The notes under the pieces: generated by a model | What the model was told of the DNA's origin: nothing | What the model saw: the letters and a program-made list of their open reading frames with translations, nothing else | Databases searched by the model: none | Program-made: the position numbers and the translations under genes | DNA from: Massilia sp. R2A-15 | GTDB lineage: Bacteria; Pseudomonadota; Gammaproteobacteria; Burkholderiales; Burkholderiaceae_D | Length of the DNA stretch: 64,000 nucleotides | Direction: 5' to 3' | Assembly (NCBI RefSeq): GCF_030704305.1 | Contig: NZ_CP131935.1 | Span: forward strand, 4,464,001 to 4,528,000 | Shown: positions 26,812-34,805 of the stretch, in pieces | Numbering within the stretch: the stretch's first letter is position 1 | Layout: each line of letters opens with the position of its first letter

Positions 26812-27483
26812 ATGACGCCCGCCTGGACCGCCCTCCTGCTGTCGCTGAAAGTGGCCGGCTGCGCCACGCTGATCAATCTGTTCTTCGGCGTCGGCACCGG
26901 CTTCGCGCTGGCGCGCCTGCGCTTTCCCGGACGCGACCTGCTGGCCAGCGTGCTGACCCTGCCGATGGTGATGCCGCCCACGGTCCTTGGCTACTACCTT
27001 CTGGTGCTGCTGGGGCGGCGCGGCGCGATCGGCGCGTGGCTGCAGGATACCTTCGGCTTCTCCTTCATCTTCACCTGGCAGGGCGCAGTGATCGCATCGG
27101 CCATCGCGTCCTTCCCGCTGGTGTTCAGGCCGGCCCGCGCCGCCTTCGAGGCGGTGGACAGCCAGCTGGAACAGGCCGCGCGCGTGCTCGGCGTGTCCGG
27201 CATCGCGATGTTCCTGCGCGTGACGCTGCCGCTGGCATGGCGCGGCGTGCTGGCCGGCCTGCTGCTGGCCTTCGCCCGCGCGATGGGCGAATTCGGGGCA
27301 ACGCTGATGGTCGCCGGCAGCATCCCCGGCAAGACCCAGACCCTGTCGATCGCGGTGTACGAGGCGGTGCAGGCCGGCCAGGACGACACGGCGAATGCGC
27401 TGGTGGTGCTCACTTCGATGGTCTGCATCGCCGTCCTGCTGATCGCCGGCCGGCTGGCGCCCGCCCGCGCGGGCCGGGAGTGA
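26812..27483 (+). CDS. modB: molybdate ABC transporter permease
   Basis: 223 residues from ATG 26812, 1 bp after the modA stop. Five or six membrane segments (TLINLFFGVGTGFALARLRF, VLTLPMVMPPTVLGYYLLVL) and the ABC-permease EAA loop (EAVDSQLEQAARVLGVSGIA, FARAMGEFGATLMVAG). Forms the inner-membrane channel with ModC. Confidence 0.95.
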   Translation: MTPAWTALLLSLKVAGCATLINLFFGVGTGFALARLRFPGRDLLASVLTLPMVMPPTVLGYYLLVLLGRRGAIGAWLQDTFGFSFIFTWQGAVIASAIASFPLVFRPARAAFEAVDSQLEQAARVLGVSGIAMFLRVTLPLAWRGVLAGLLLAFARAMGEFGATLMVAGSIPGKTQTLSIAVYEAVQAGQDDTANALVVLTSMVCIAVLLIAGRLAPARAGRE

Positions 27484-27488
27484 CGACA

Positions 27489-28163
27489 ATGGAACTCGAA
27501 TTCGACATCCGCAAGACGCTCCGCTCCGGCAAGCGCACCTTTGAACTGGACGTCGCCATGCGCGCCAGCGGCCAGCGCATCGTCCTGCTCGGGCCTTCCG
27601 GCGCCGGCAAGAGCATTACGCTCAAGGCGATCGCGGGGCTGATCAAGCCTGACAGCGGCTTTATCCGGTTGAACGGCCGCACCCTGTTCGACGCGCAGGC
27701 CGGCATCGACATCGCCCCGCAGGACCGCAACGTCGCCTACGTGTTCCAGGAATATGCGCTGTTCCCGCACCTGAACGTGCGCCAGAACGTGGGCTTCGGC
27801 CTGCGCCGCGGCTGGCTCAATCCCTCGCGCAGCGCGGCCAGCGAGGCGGTCGATTACTGGCTCGACGCGCTGGAGCTCACGCCCATGGCGCACCAGCTGC
27901 CGTCCGAGCTGTCGGGCGGCCAGCGCCAGCGCACGGCGATGGCGCGCGCGCTGGTGTCGCAGCCGTCCGCGCTGCTGCTCGACGAGCCGTTCAGCGCGCT
28001 CGATCACACGCTGCGCGCGGCCATGCGCGTCGAACTCGATGCCCTGCAGCGTCGCCTGAACATCCCGATGATCCTGATCACGCACGACCCGGCCGACGCC
28101 GCGATGTTCGGCGATATCGTGCTGCGTCTGGACGAGGGTTCCGTCGTGAAGGAGCCGGCATGA
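27489..28163 (+). CDS. modC: molybdate ABC transporter ATP-binding protein, short form
   Basis: 224 residues from ATG 27489. Walker A GPSGAGKS, Q-loop FQEYALFPHL, signature LSGGQRQR, Walker B ALLLDEPF, H-loop ITHD. Typical ModC is about 350 residues and ends in a TOBE/Mop regulatory domain; this one stops right after the ATPase core. The TOBE domains are present instead in ModE next door. Its stop overlaps the modE start (ATGA). Confidence 0.93.
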   Translation: MELEFDIRKTLRSGKRTFELDVAMRASGQRIVLLGPSGAGKSITLKAIAGLIKPDSGFIRLNGRTLFDAQAGIDIAPQDRNVAYVFQEYALFPHLNVRQNVGFGLRRGWLNPSRSAASEAVDYWLDALELTPMAHQLPSELSGGQRQRTAMARALVSQPSALLLDEPFSALDHTLRAAMRVELDALQRRLNIPMILITHDPADAAMFGDIVLRLDEGSVVKEPA

Positions 28164-28963
28164 GCGATTCGCTGGAGCTGCACGGCCAGGTATGGCTGAC
28201 GCTGCGCGAGCAGAATTTCGGCAGCCCCGCGCGCATCGCCCTGCTCGCAAAGATCGCAGAATGCGGCTCGATCACCGCGGCGGCGAAGGCGGCCGGCATG
28301 AGCTACAAGGCGGCGTGGGACGCGATCGACGCGATGAACAACCTGTCGGGCGAGCCGCTGGTCGAACGCCTGGCCGGCGGCAAGGGCGGCGGCGGGACCC
28401 GGCTCACCGCGCGCGGCCAGAAACTGGTGGATAATTTTCGCGTGATCGAACGCGAGCACCGCCAGTTCATAGAACAGCTGAACCAGCAGGCCGGCAGCAT
28501 GGCCGACGATCTGTTACTGATCAGGAGAATCGGCATGAAGACCAGCGCACGCAACCAGTTCTTCGCCCGCGTCATCCAGGTGCGGCCCGGCGCCGTCAAC
28601 GACGAGATCGACCTCGAAATGGCCGGCGGCCACAAGCTCGCCGCCATCGTCACCCACGAAAGCACCGAAACGCTGGGGCTCGCACCCGGCGCCGAAACGT
28701 TCGCGCTGGTGAAGGCGTCGTCGGTGCTGCTGGTGACCGAGCCTGGCGGCGCCAGATTCTCGGCGCGCAATCAACTCGCTGGCACCGTGTCGCGCGTCTC
28801 GCCCGGCGCGGTCAATACGGAAGTGATCCTCGATCTTCCCGGCGGCGCCTCGGTGGTGGCGATCATCACCAACGAAAGCTGCACGGAGATGGGACTGGCG
28901 CCCGGCATTGCCGCGACTGCGATGTTCAAGGCATCATGCATCATTCTGTGTATGCCGGCCTAG
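28160..28963 (+). CDS. modE: molybdate-responsive transcriptional regulator
   Basis: 267 residues. N-terminal LysR-like winged helix (ITAAAKAAGMSYKAAWDAID, then LVERLAGGKGGGGTRLTARG), followed by two tandem TOBE/Mop molybdate-binding domains (about 125-190: SARNQFFARVIQVRPGAVND; 198-264: SARNQLAGTVSRVSPGAVNT). Represses modABCE via the operator at 25998-26025 when molybdate is bound, giving autoregulation because modE is in the operon. Confidence 0.95.
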   Translation: MSDSLELHGQVWLTLREQNFGSPARIALLAKIAECGSITAAAKAAGMSYKAAWDAIDAMNNLSGEPLVERLAGGKGGGGTRLTARGQKLVDNFRVIEREHRQFIEQLNQQAGSMADDLLLIRRIGMKTSARNQFFARVIQVRPGAVNDEIDLEMAGGHKLAAIVTHESTETLGLAPGAETFALVKASSVLLVTEPGGARFSARNQLAGTVSRVSPGAVNTEVILDLPGGASVVAIITNESCTEMGLAPGIAATAMFKASCIILCMPA

Positions 28964-28996
28964 CCGCATCGCTTTCACCAATCACCTAAGCTAACC

Positions 28997-30937
28997 ATGC
29001 AATCGACACCCGACGACAGCGACGACACCCTCCTTTCCGCTGAACTGGCCAAGACCGGCGCGCGACTGGTCAAGATGGAGGGCCGCGTGTTCCTGCGTTT
29101 TTCGGGCGTGGCGCGGTACGAAGACCTGCGCGTGCCCTGGCAGCTGGTACCGGCGCAGGGCGTGCTGGCCAAGCCGAGCAAGTGGCGCAAGATGGACCCG
29201 GATGCGCAGCGCGCGCTTGTGCTGGAGCGCGCCAGTCCGGAGGCTGCGGAGGAACTGAGCGCAAGCGTCGACAAATTCGTCCAGGAGATTTCGGAGCTTG
29301 CCGACGATTGCGAATTCGATGCGATGACGTTCCTCGGCACGCTGGCCGACCTCGAAACGTCGGAGCCGGCCGAATATGTATTCGACCGCATCCGCCAGCG
29401 CATCATTCACGCTGTGGAGCGCGAGCAGGAGGAGCGCTACGCCGCGCGCACCAAGGAAAGCATCAACCTGGCCGAGTATCCGCAGTCGTTCGAGGCGGCG
29501 CGCATGCCGCGCAAATTCATCGCGTTGCTCGGGCCGACCAACTCCGGCAAGACGCACCGCGCGATGGAAGCGCTGATGAAGGCGCCGAGCGGCATCTACT
29601 TGGCTCCGCTGCGCCTGCTGGCGCTGGAGAACTTCGAGCGCATGCAGGCGGCGCGCCCGCACGGCAAGCAGCTCAAGGTCAGCCTGGTCACCGGCGAGGA
29701 ACGCCGGCTGGCCGAAGGCGCCACCCACGTCGCCAGCACGGTCGAAATGCTCGACACGCGCACGCGCGTGGACGTCGCGGTGATCGACGAGATCCAGATG
29801 CTGTCCGACCGCGACCGCGGCTCCGCCTGGACCGCCGCGGTGTGCGGTGCGCCGGCGTCGGTGGTCTATCTGGTCGGCGCCCCGGAAGCGCGGCGCGCAA
29901 TCGAGGCGCTGGCCGAGCGGCTCGAGTGTCCGCTCGAAGTGCACGTGCTCAAGCGCATGGCGCCGCTGGCGATGGAACCGTCTCCGGTGCGCAAGCTGCG
30001 CGGCCTGCGCCGCGGCGACGCCGTCATCGCGTTCTCCCGCCGCGAAGTGCTGAAATGGCGCGACATGATTACCGAAACCGGCCTGTCGGTCGCCACCGTG
30101 TACGGCAACCTGTCGCCGGAGGTGCGGCGCGCGCAGGCCGAGCGCTTCCGCGACGGCTCGGCCGACATCGTGGTCGGCACCGATGCGCTGGCGATGGGCC
30201 TGAACATGCCAATTTCGCGCATCGTGATGACAACGGCGGTCAAGTACAACGGCGTCGAGGAAGAAGAAATATCGGCGGCGCTGGCGCGGCAGATCGCCGG
30301 CCGTGCCGGCCGCTACGGCGTGCACGAGGAAGGCTGGGTGGCCGGTTACGATGACGACACCCATGAGGTCATGCGCGCGCTGCTGAAGGAAAAGCTGGCG
30401 GCGATTCCGTCCAGCGGCTTCGCCGTCGCGCCGTCGATCGAGCAGCTGCACCGCATCGCCGCGGTCACCCACGAGACTTCGCTGGTCAAGCTGCTCAAAC
30501 GCTTCGTGCACAATATCGACGTGCCGGACGGGTTCTTCTACCCGCGCATCACCGAGGACCAGTCCGAGCGCGCGATCTGGCTCGACACCCTGACGCTGAC
30601 GGTGGCGGAGAAATTCATGCTGTCGCTGGTGCCCATTTCGAGCAAGGTGCCGTCGCTGCAGAACGCCTGGGAATACTGGGCGATGTGCCTGGCGAAGAAG
30701 AAGGTCTGCAAGCTAGAACCGGAAGGCCGCTCGCTGCGCTGGCTGAACCTTCAGGAAGTGGAAGACGCCTGCCGGCGCTATTCGGCATACGCCTGGATCG
30801 CCTACCGCGATCCGGACATCTTCCCCAGCGTGGAACTGGCGCAGGAACTGTCGCGCGAGGCGTCCGAGCGGGTCGATTCGATCTTGCAGCAGCAGAATGC
30901 GGCGGCGCGCCAGCGCGGCGGCGGCAAGCGCCGCTAG
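28997..30937 (+). CDS. Suv3-type DEAD/DEAH-like RNA helicase
   Basis: 646 residues. Walker A GPTNSGKTH at about 179, DEIQM as motif II, GAPEARRA, IAFSRREVL, motif V VGTDALAMGLNMP and motif VI QIAGRAGRYG: the arrangement of mitochondrial Suv3, the helicase of the RNA degradosome. The first 150 residues are a separate N-terminal region; the C-terminus is basic (QRGGGKRR). Bacterial Suv3 homologues occur in alpha- and some betaproteobacteria, role probably in RNA decay. Its stop overlaps by 4 bp the stop of the convergent GNAT gene. Confidence 0.88.
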   Translation: MQSTPDDSDDTLLSAELAKTGARLVKMEGRVFLRFSGVARYEDLRVPWQLVPAQGVLAKPSKWRKMDPDAQRALVLERASPEAAEELSASVDKFVQEISELADDCEFDAMTFLGTLADLETSEPAEYVFDRIRQRIIHAVEREQEERYAARTKESINLAEYPQSFEAARMPRKFIALLGPTNSGKTHRAMEALMKAPSGIYLAPLRLLALENFERMQAARPHGKQLKVSLVTGEERRLAEGATHVASTVEMLDTRTRVDVAVIDEIQMLSDRDRGSAWTAAVCGAPASVVYLVGAPEARRAIEALAERLECPLEVHVLKRMAPLAMEPSPVRKLRGLRRGDAVIAFSRREVLKWRDMITETGLSVATVYGNLSPEVRRAQAERFRDGSADIVVGTDALAMGLNMPISRIVMTTAVKYNGVEEEEISAALARQIAGRAGRYGVHEEGWVAGYDDDTHEVMRALLKEKLAAIPSSGFAVAPSIEQLHRIAAVTHETSLVKLLKRFVHNIDVPDGFFYPRITEDQSERAIWLDTLTLTVAEKFMLSLVPISSKVPSLQNAWEYWAMCLAKKKVCKLEPEGRSLRWLNLQEVEDACRRYSAYAWIAYRDPDIFPSVELAQELSREASERVDSILQQQNAAARQRGGGKRR

Positions 30938-31380
30938 GGCAATTGCTTGCCGAGGCAGATCGAGTCGGCGTTGCCGGCATACTTGCCGTAGCCGGGAACC
31001 GGCGCATAATCGCGCGACAGGTAAAACTCGACTGCGCGTCGATTGACTACGCGCGTCGACAGCCAGACCGCGCGGTAGCCCATCGCCGCCGCTTGCGCTT
31101 CGAGGAAGGCAAGCACTGCGCCGCCGACGCCGCGTTCTTTGGCGAACATGCGTTTCAATTCGGCGACGCCGGGGTCGAGTGGCCGCAGCGCTCCGCAGCC
31201 GATGGCGCGTCCCTGCGCATTGCGCGCGACCGCGAACAGCGCCCCCGCCATGCGCATTTCTCCCGCGTCGAACGACGACCTGCCGCTGTCGCCCGTGATC
31301 GCGGCCAGCGCGCCGGACAGTTCGTCCAGCAGGGCGATGGCGTCCGGCGTACCCGGATCTTCCGCGCAGATGGTCAGCAC
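30934..31380 (-). CDS. GNAT family N-acetyltransferase
   Basis: 148 residues. LDELSGALAAITGDSGRSSF, AIGCGALRPLDPGVAELKRM, then the acetyl-CoA site ERGVGGAVLAFLEAQAAAMG and YGKYAGNADSICLGKQL tail: a small single-domain GNAT. The C-terminal YxG...CxxK segment matches small acetyltransferases often annotated PA4866/RimJ-like; substrate unknown. Lies 4 bp after the DUF3667 gene on the same strand and probably shares its transcript. Confidence 0.85.
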   Translation of the reverse strand: MLTICAEDPGTPDAIALLDELSGALAAITGDSGRSSFDAGEMRMAGALFAVARNAQGRAIGCGALRPLDPGVAELKRMFAKERGVGGAVLAFLEAQAAAMGYRAVWLSTRVVNRRAVEFYLSRDYAPVPGYGKYAGNADSICLGKQLP

Positions 31381-31384
31381 ACGC

Positions 31385-32476
31385 TCAGGCCATGCTGAGC
31401 ATCAGGATCAGCAACAGGTACAGGATGAACACCGTGGCCGACGCAAACAGGAGGAAGGCCGTGCGCCACAACGTGCCGGCCAGTCCGAGTCCATACGCCC
31501 CGCGCAGCTGGAGGAACATGTGGATGGGCGGGACGAAAAATATCATCGCCACCACCAGCGGCTTCATGCCGGCCATCTTCAAGAGCGCCAGCACCACCAC
31601 CAGCAGCGCCATGAACGACAGCGAGTACAGCGAGAACACGGCGTGATCGTACATCGTCACACCGCGCTTCCAGAAGAACATCAGCCACAAGAATGGCAGC
31701 GAGATCGGCACCAGCAGGAACGAATATTTCGACGCCGCGTTTTTCAGCTTGTAGAGCGTGAGCTCGGGATTCTGCACGGCGTGCCTGATCGCTTCGTCCA
31801 GCCTTGGGAAACCGGTATCGGCGCTGAATTCGTCCTTGCCGGCCTGTTCGACGACTTTCCCGGCCTTGCCGGCGCCCGTGCGCACGAGCCGCAGCGCGTC
31901 CTCTTCTTCCTTCAGGCTGGCGCGCGCCGCTTCGATACCGCTTTCGGCGTCGTCGACACCTTGACCGCTTGCGCGCGCCGCCACCAGCTGCGTTTCGGCG
32001 TCGGCCAGATCCTTCTTCATCTTGACGATTTCGCTTTCGATGCGGCTGGCCGGCGCGGAGACCGAGCCCTTGATCTTTGCGCCGTCGATATTCGATTTGC
32101 TCACGCTCGACACGACGAAGAACATGAAGAACACCATGAACAGGAACAGCGCCAGCGGCGAGACGTAGCGCGTGCGCTTGCCGTCGATGTAATCGCGCGT
32201 CAGCTTGCCGGGCCTGGCCACCAGCAGCGGCAAGGTGCGCCAGCCCTTGGCGTCGAAGTGCAGCAAGCCGTGCGCCAGTTCTTCGCCGAAGTGCAGCAGC
32301 GATCGGTGCACGTGCGCGCGCTGGCCGCAGGCATGACAGAAGCTGCCCGCCAGCGGCGTGTGGCAGTTGGCGCAGTCGCCGTGGTGGGCCTCGCGCCGGC
32401 CCGTCTCGCGCTCGATTTCGTTCGCCGCGAGCGACGCGGTGGCCAGTTCGGCGACGGATTCAAGTTCCAGGTTCAT
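31385..32476 (-). CDS. DUF3667 domain membrane protein
   Basis: 363 residues. A zinc-ribbon-like CANCHTPLAGSFCHACGQ (CxxC...CxxC) at about 35-52, then HFGEELAHGLLHFDAKGWRT and PLLVARPGKLTRDYIDGKR, the DUF3667 core. Membrane segments at about 105-125 (LALFLFMVFFMFFVVSS) and four in the C-terminal 130 residues. A charged, coiled-coil-like region (about 140-230) lies between. Function unknown. Confidence 0.88.
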   Translation of the reverse strand: MNLELESVAELATASLAANEIERETGRREAHHGDCANCHTPLAGSFCHACGQRAHVHRSLLHFGEELAHGLLHFDAKGWRTLPLLVARPGKLTRDYIDGKRTRYVSPLALFLFMVFFMFFVVSSVSKSNIDGAKIKGSVSAPASRIESEIVKMKKDLADAETQLVAARASGQGVDDAESGIEAARASLKEEEDALRLVRTGAGKAGKVVEQAGKDEFSADTGFPRLDEAIRHAVQNPELTLYKLKNAASKYSFLLVPISLPFLWLMFFWKRGVTMYDHAVFSLYSLSFMALLVVVLALLKMAGMKPLVVAMIFFVPPIHMFLQLRGAYGLGLAGTLWRTAFLLFASATVFILYLLLILMLSMA

Positions 32477-32534
32477 CGTGCTTCCTTGTTATTTATTGCT
32501 TTTAATAAATAATAACATTTACTCATGCCCGCGG

Positions 32535-34805
32535 TCACGGGGCAAATTCGACGTCCACCTCGCGCGCGTCGGCGCGTCCGCGCTGGTCGACCACGCGCAG
32601 TTCGAAATGGCCAGGCGCCGGCGGCGTCCACGCCACGCTGTCGGCTGCGCGCGCTTTCCCGACCAGGCCTCCGTTCGCGAACCAGAACAGCGTGTCCTGC
32701 GCCGCCAGCGAATTGGCGCGCAGCGCGAGCGGCGCCGGCTTCGACAGCCGCACCGTGTAGGTGGTCGATTTGTTCGGCGATGCGATCGAGGGCCCGTCAT
32801 CAGGCCGGTCCGGGCTCGCGCCGCAGTCGGCCAGCGTTGGCGGCTGGCGGCGCGGCATGCCGGCCTCGCGGAACAGGCGCTGCATGTCGGTCGGCCAGAA
32901 TTCGTACACCTCGCTGCGAGTGCCCGGCCCGCGCGCGCAGGTCGGCCGCCCGGATGCCGCATCGACTGTCACCGCGCGGTGCAGCTGGCTGATGCGGATC
33001 GGCGATTTCCCCGGTATGAACCAGGTTTGCGAACGCGCGGGGCACAAGTCGTTCGGCAGGTCGCCGCTGGCGGTGCACACTTCCATGATGGCGGCATTGG
33101 CCGGCGCCGGCGGCTCCGCTTCGGCAGGAACCAGTCCCTGGCCGCGCAGGCTGTCGACAATCCGGAAGAACAGCGGCGCAGCCGTCTTGATGCCGACGAA
33201 GGCTGGGTTGCCGGCGCCGTCGAAATTGCCCACCCAGACCAACAGGACGTGGCGGCCGAACACGCCGGCCGTCCAGGCGTCGTGAAAGCCCCACGAGGTG
33301 CCGGTCTTCCACGCTACCGGGGGCGCCGCGGGCTCGCCGGTATCGGGGCGCTGGTTCGTGCGCAGCATCTGCAGCGTGATGAAGGCCGCTTCCTCGGACA
33401 GCAGCCGCGGCGCGGCCGTGTGCTGGCCCGGCGCGGTGCGCTGATGGCGTACCGGGATCATCACGCCGCGGTTGGCCAGCATCAGGTACATGCGGCCCAG
33501 TTCCTCCATCGTCACCTCGCCGCCGCCCAGCGCCAGGGCCAGTCCGTAATGCCGTTCGGTGGACAGCCGCGTCACGCCGGCGCTCTTGAGAAAATCGTAG
33601 AGGCCCGGGTTGGCCAGTTTCGACGCCACCGCCACGGCGGGCACGTTGCGGCTGCGGACCAGCGCTTCCTGGGCGCTGATCGGGCCGACGAAACGGCCGT
33701 CGAAGTTCTCGGGACTGAACGGGCCGAAGGCTGTCGGCGCATCCTTCAGCATGGTGGCGGGATGGAGCAGGCCCTGGTCCAGCGCCAGTCCGTAGATGAA
33801 GGGCTTGAGCGTCGATCCCGGCGAGCGCTTCGCCTCGGTGCCGTTGACCTGGCCATCGATGGCGCGATCGAAGTAATCGCTCGACCCGACCAGCGCGCGT
33901 ACTTCGCCGCTGTCGCGGTCCAGCAGCATTGCGCTGGCGTTGACGATGCCCTGGCCGCGATTGTTCTCGACGAACTGGGCGATCATGCGCTCCAGCGTGG
34001 CCTGCGCGCGCAGGTCGACGCCGGACCACACCTCGCCCGCATGCGTCTCGCGCAGCAGGCGGTCGGTCAGGTGCGGGGCCAGGAAGGGCAGCTCGCGCGC
34101 CGTCGCCAGCGCGGGCGCCGCGACGTCGGCAGCATCCGGATGGCGCTCGCGCCAGAGCCGCCAGAGCCGTTCGCGCGCCTGCGCCAATTCCCGCGGCTGG
34201 CCAATCACGCCGCGCTTGCGCGGATTTTGCGGGATGACCGCCAGCGTCAACGCTTCCGCCAGGGTCAGGTTGTGCGCGCGCTTGTGAAAATAGATCAGGC
34301 TTGCCGCGCCCACCCCTTCAATGTTGCCGCCGTAGGGCGCGAGGTTCAGGTAGGCTTCGAGCAGGTCGCGCTTGCCGTAGCGCGCCTCCAGCCACAGCGC
34401 CGCCGCCACCTGGCGCAATTTGCCCGCCGGGGTGCGGCTGTCGATGCGGTACAGCCGGCGCGCCAGCTGCATGCTGATGGTGGAGGCGCCGCGCCGCGAG
34501 CCGCCGCTCCAGGTGGCGCCCGCGGCCCGCGCCAGCGCCGCCGGGTTGACGCCGGGGTGCCACCAGTACCAGCGGTCTTCATACAGCTGCACGGCCTGCA
34601 CCAGGCGCGGGTCGATATCGGCGAGCGGCACCCATAGCCGGTACTGGTCGTCGGGCGCCAGCGCGAGGCGCAGCAGTTGCCCGTCGCGCGCATACAGCGC
34701 CGTCGACAGCTGCGCCGCCTCTCGCAGCGGCGGGTGCGGCCAAAACCGAACGCCCAGCAGCACCAGGACGGCCAGCGCCAGCAGGCGCTTCATCCACTTC
34801 ATCAT
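32535..34805 (-). CDS. pbpC: penicillin-binding protein 1C
   Basis: 756 residues (first of two adjacent ATGs). N-terminal membrane anchor (LLALAVLVLLGVRFW), family-51 transglycosylase (EDRWYWWHPGVNP, RRGASTISMQLARRL), transpeptidase with S-x-x-K in SPGSTLKPF, SRN in VRSRNVPAV and KTGT in VAWKTGTSWGF, then the BiPBP_C domain (residues about 660-756). Makes peptidoglycan in the periplasm. Its start overlaps the stop of the alpha-2-macroglobulin gene (ATGA), the pairing also seen for E. coli yfhM-pbpC. Confidence 0.95.
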   Translation of the reverse strand: MMKWMKRLLALAVLVLLGVRFWPHPPLREAAQLSTALYARDGQLLRLALAPDDQYRLWVPLADIDPRLVQAVQLYEDRWYWWHPGVNPAALARAAGATWSGGSRRGASTISMQLARRLYRIDSRTPAGKLRQVAAALWLEARYGKRDLLEAYLNLAPYGGNIEGVGAASLIYFHKRAHNLTLAEALTLAVIPQNPRKRGVIGQPRELAQARERLWRLWRERHPDAADVAAPALATARELPFLAPHLTDRLLRETHAGEVWSGVDLRAQATLERMIAQFVENNRGQGIVNASAMLLDRDSGEVRALVGSSDYFDRAIDGQVNGTEAKRSPGSTLKPFIYGLALDQGLLHPATMLKDAPTAFGPFSPENFDGRFVGPISAQEALVRSRNVPAVAVASKLANPGLYDFLKSAGVTRLSTERHYGLALALGGGEVTMEELGRMYLMLANRGVMIPVRHQRTAPGQHTAAPRLLSEEAAFITLQMLRTNQRPDTGEPAAPPVAWKTGTSWGFHDAWTAGVFGRHVLLVWVGNFDGAGNPAFVGIKTAAPLFFRIVDSLRGQGLVPAEAEPPAPANAAIMEVCTASGDLPNDLCPARSQTWFIPGKSPIRISQLHRAVTVDAASGRPTCARGPGTRSEVYEFWPTDMQRLFREAGMPRRQPPTLADCGASPDRPDDGPSIASPNKSTTYTVRLSKPAPLALRANSLAAQDTLFWFANGGLVGKARAADSVAWTPPAPGHFELRVVDQRGRADAREVDVEFAP

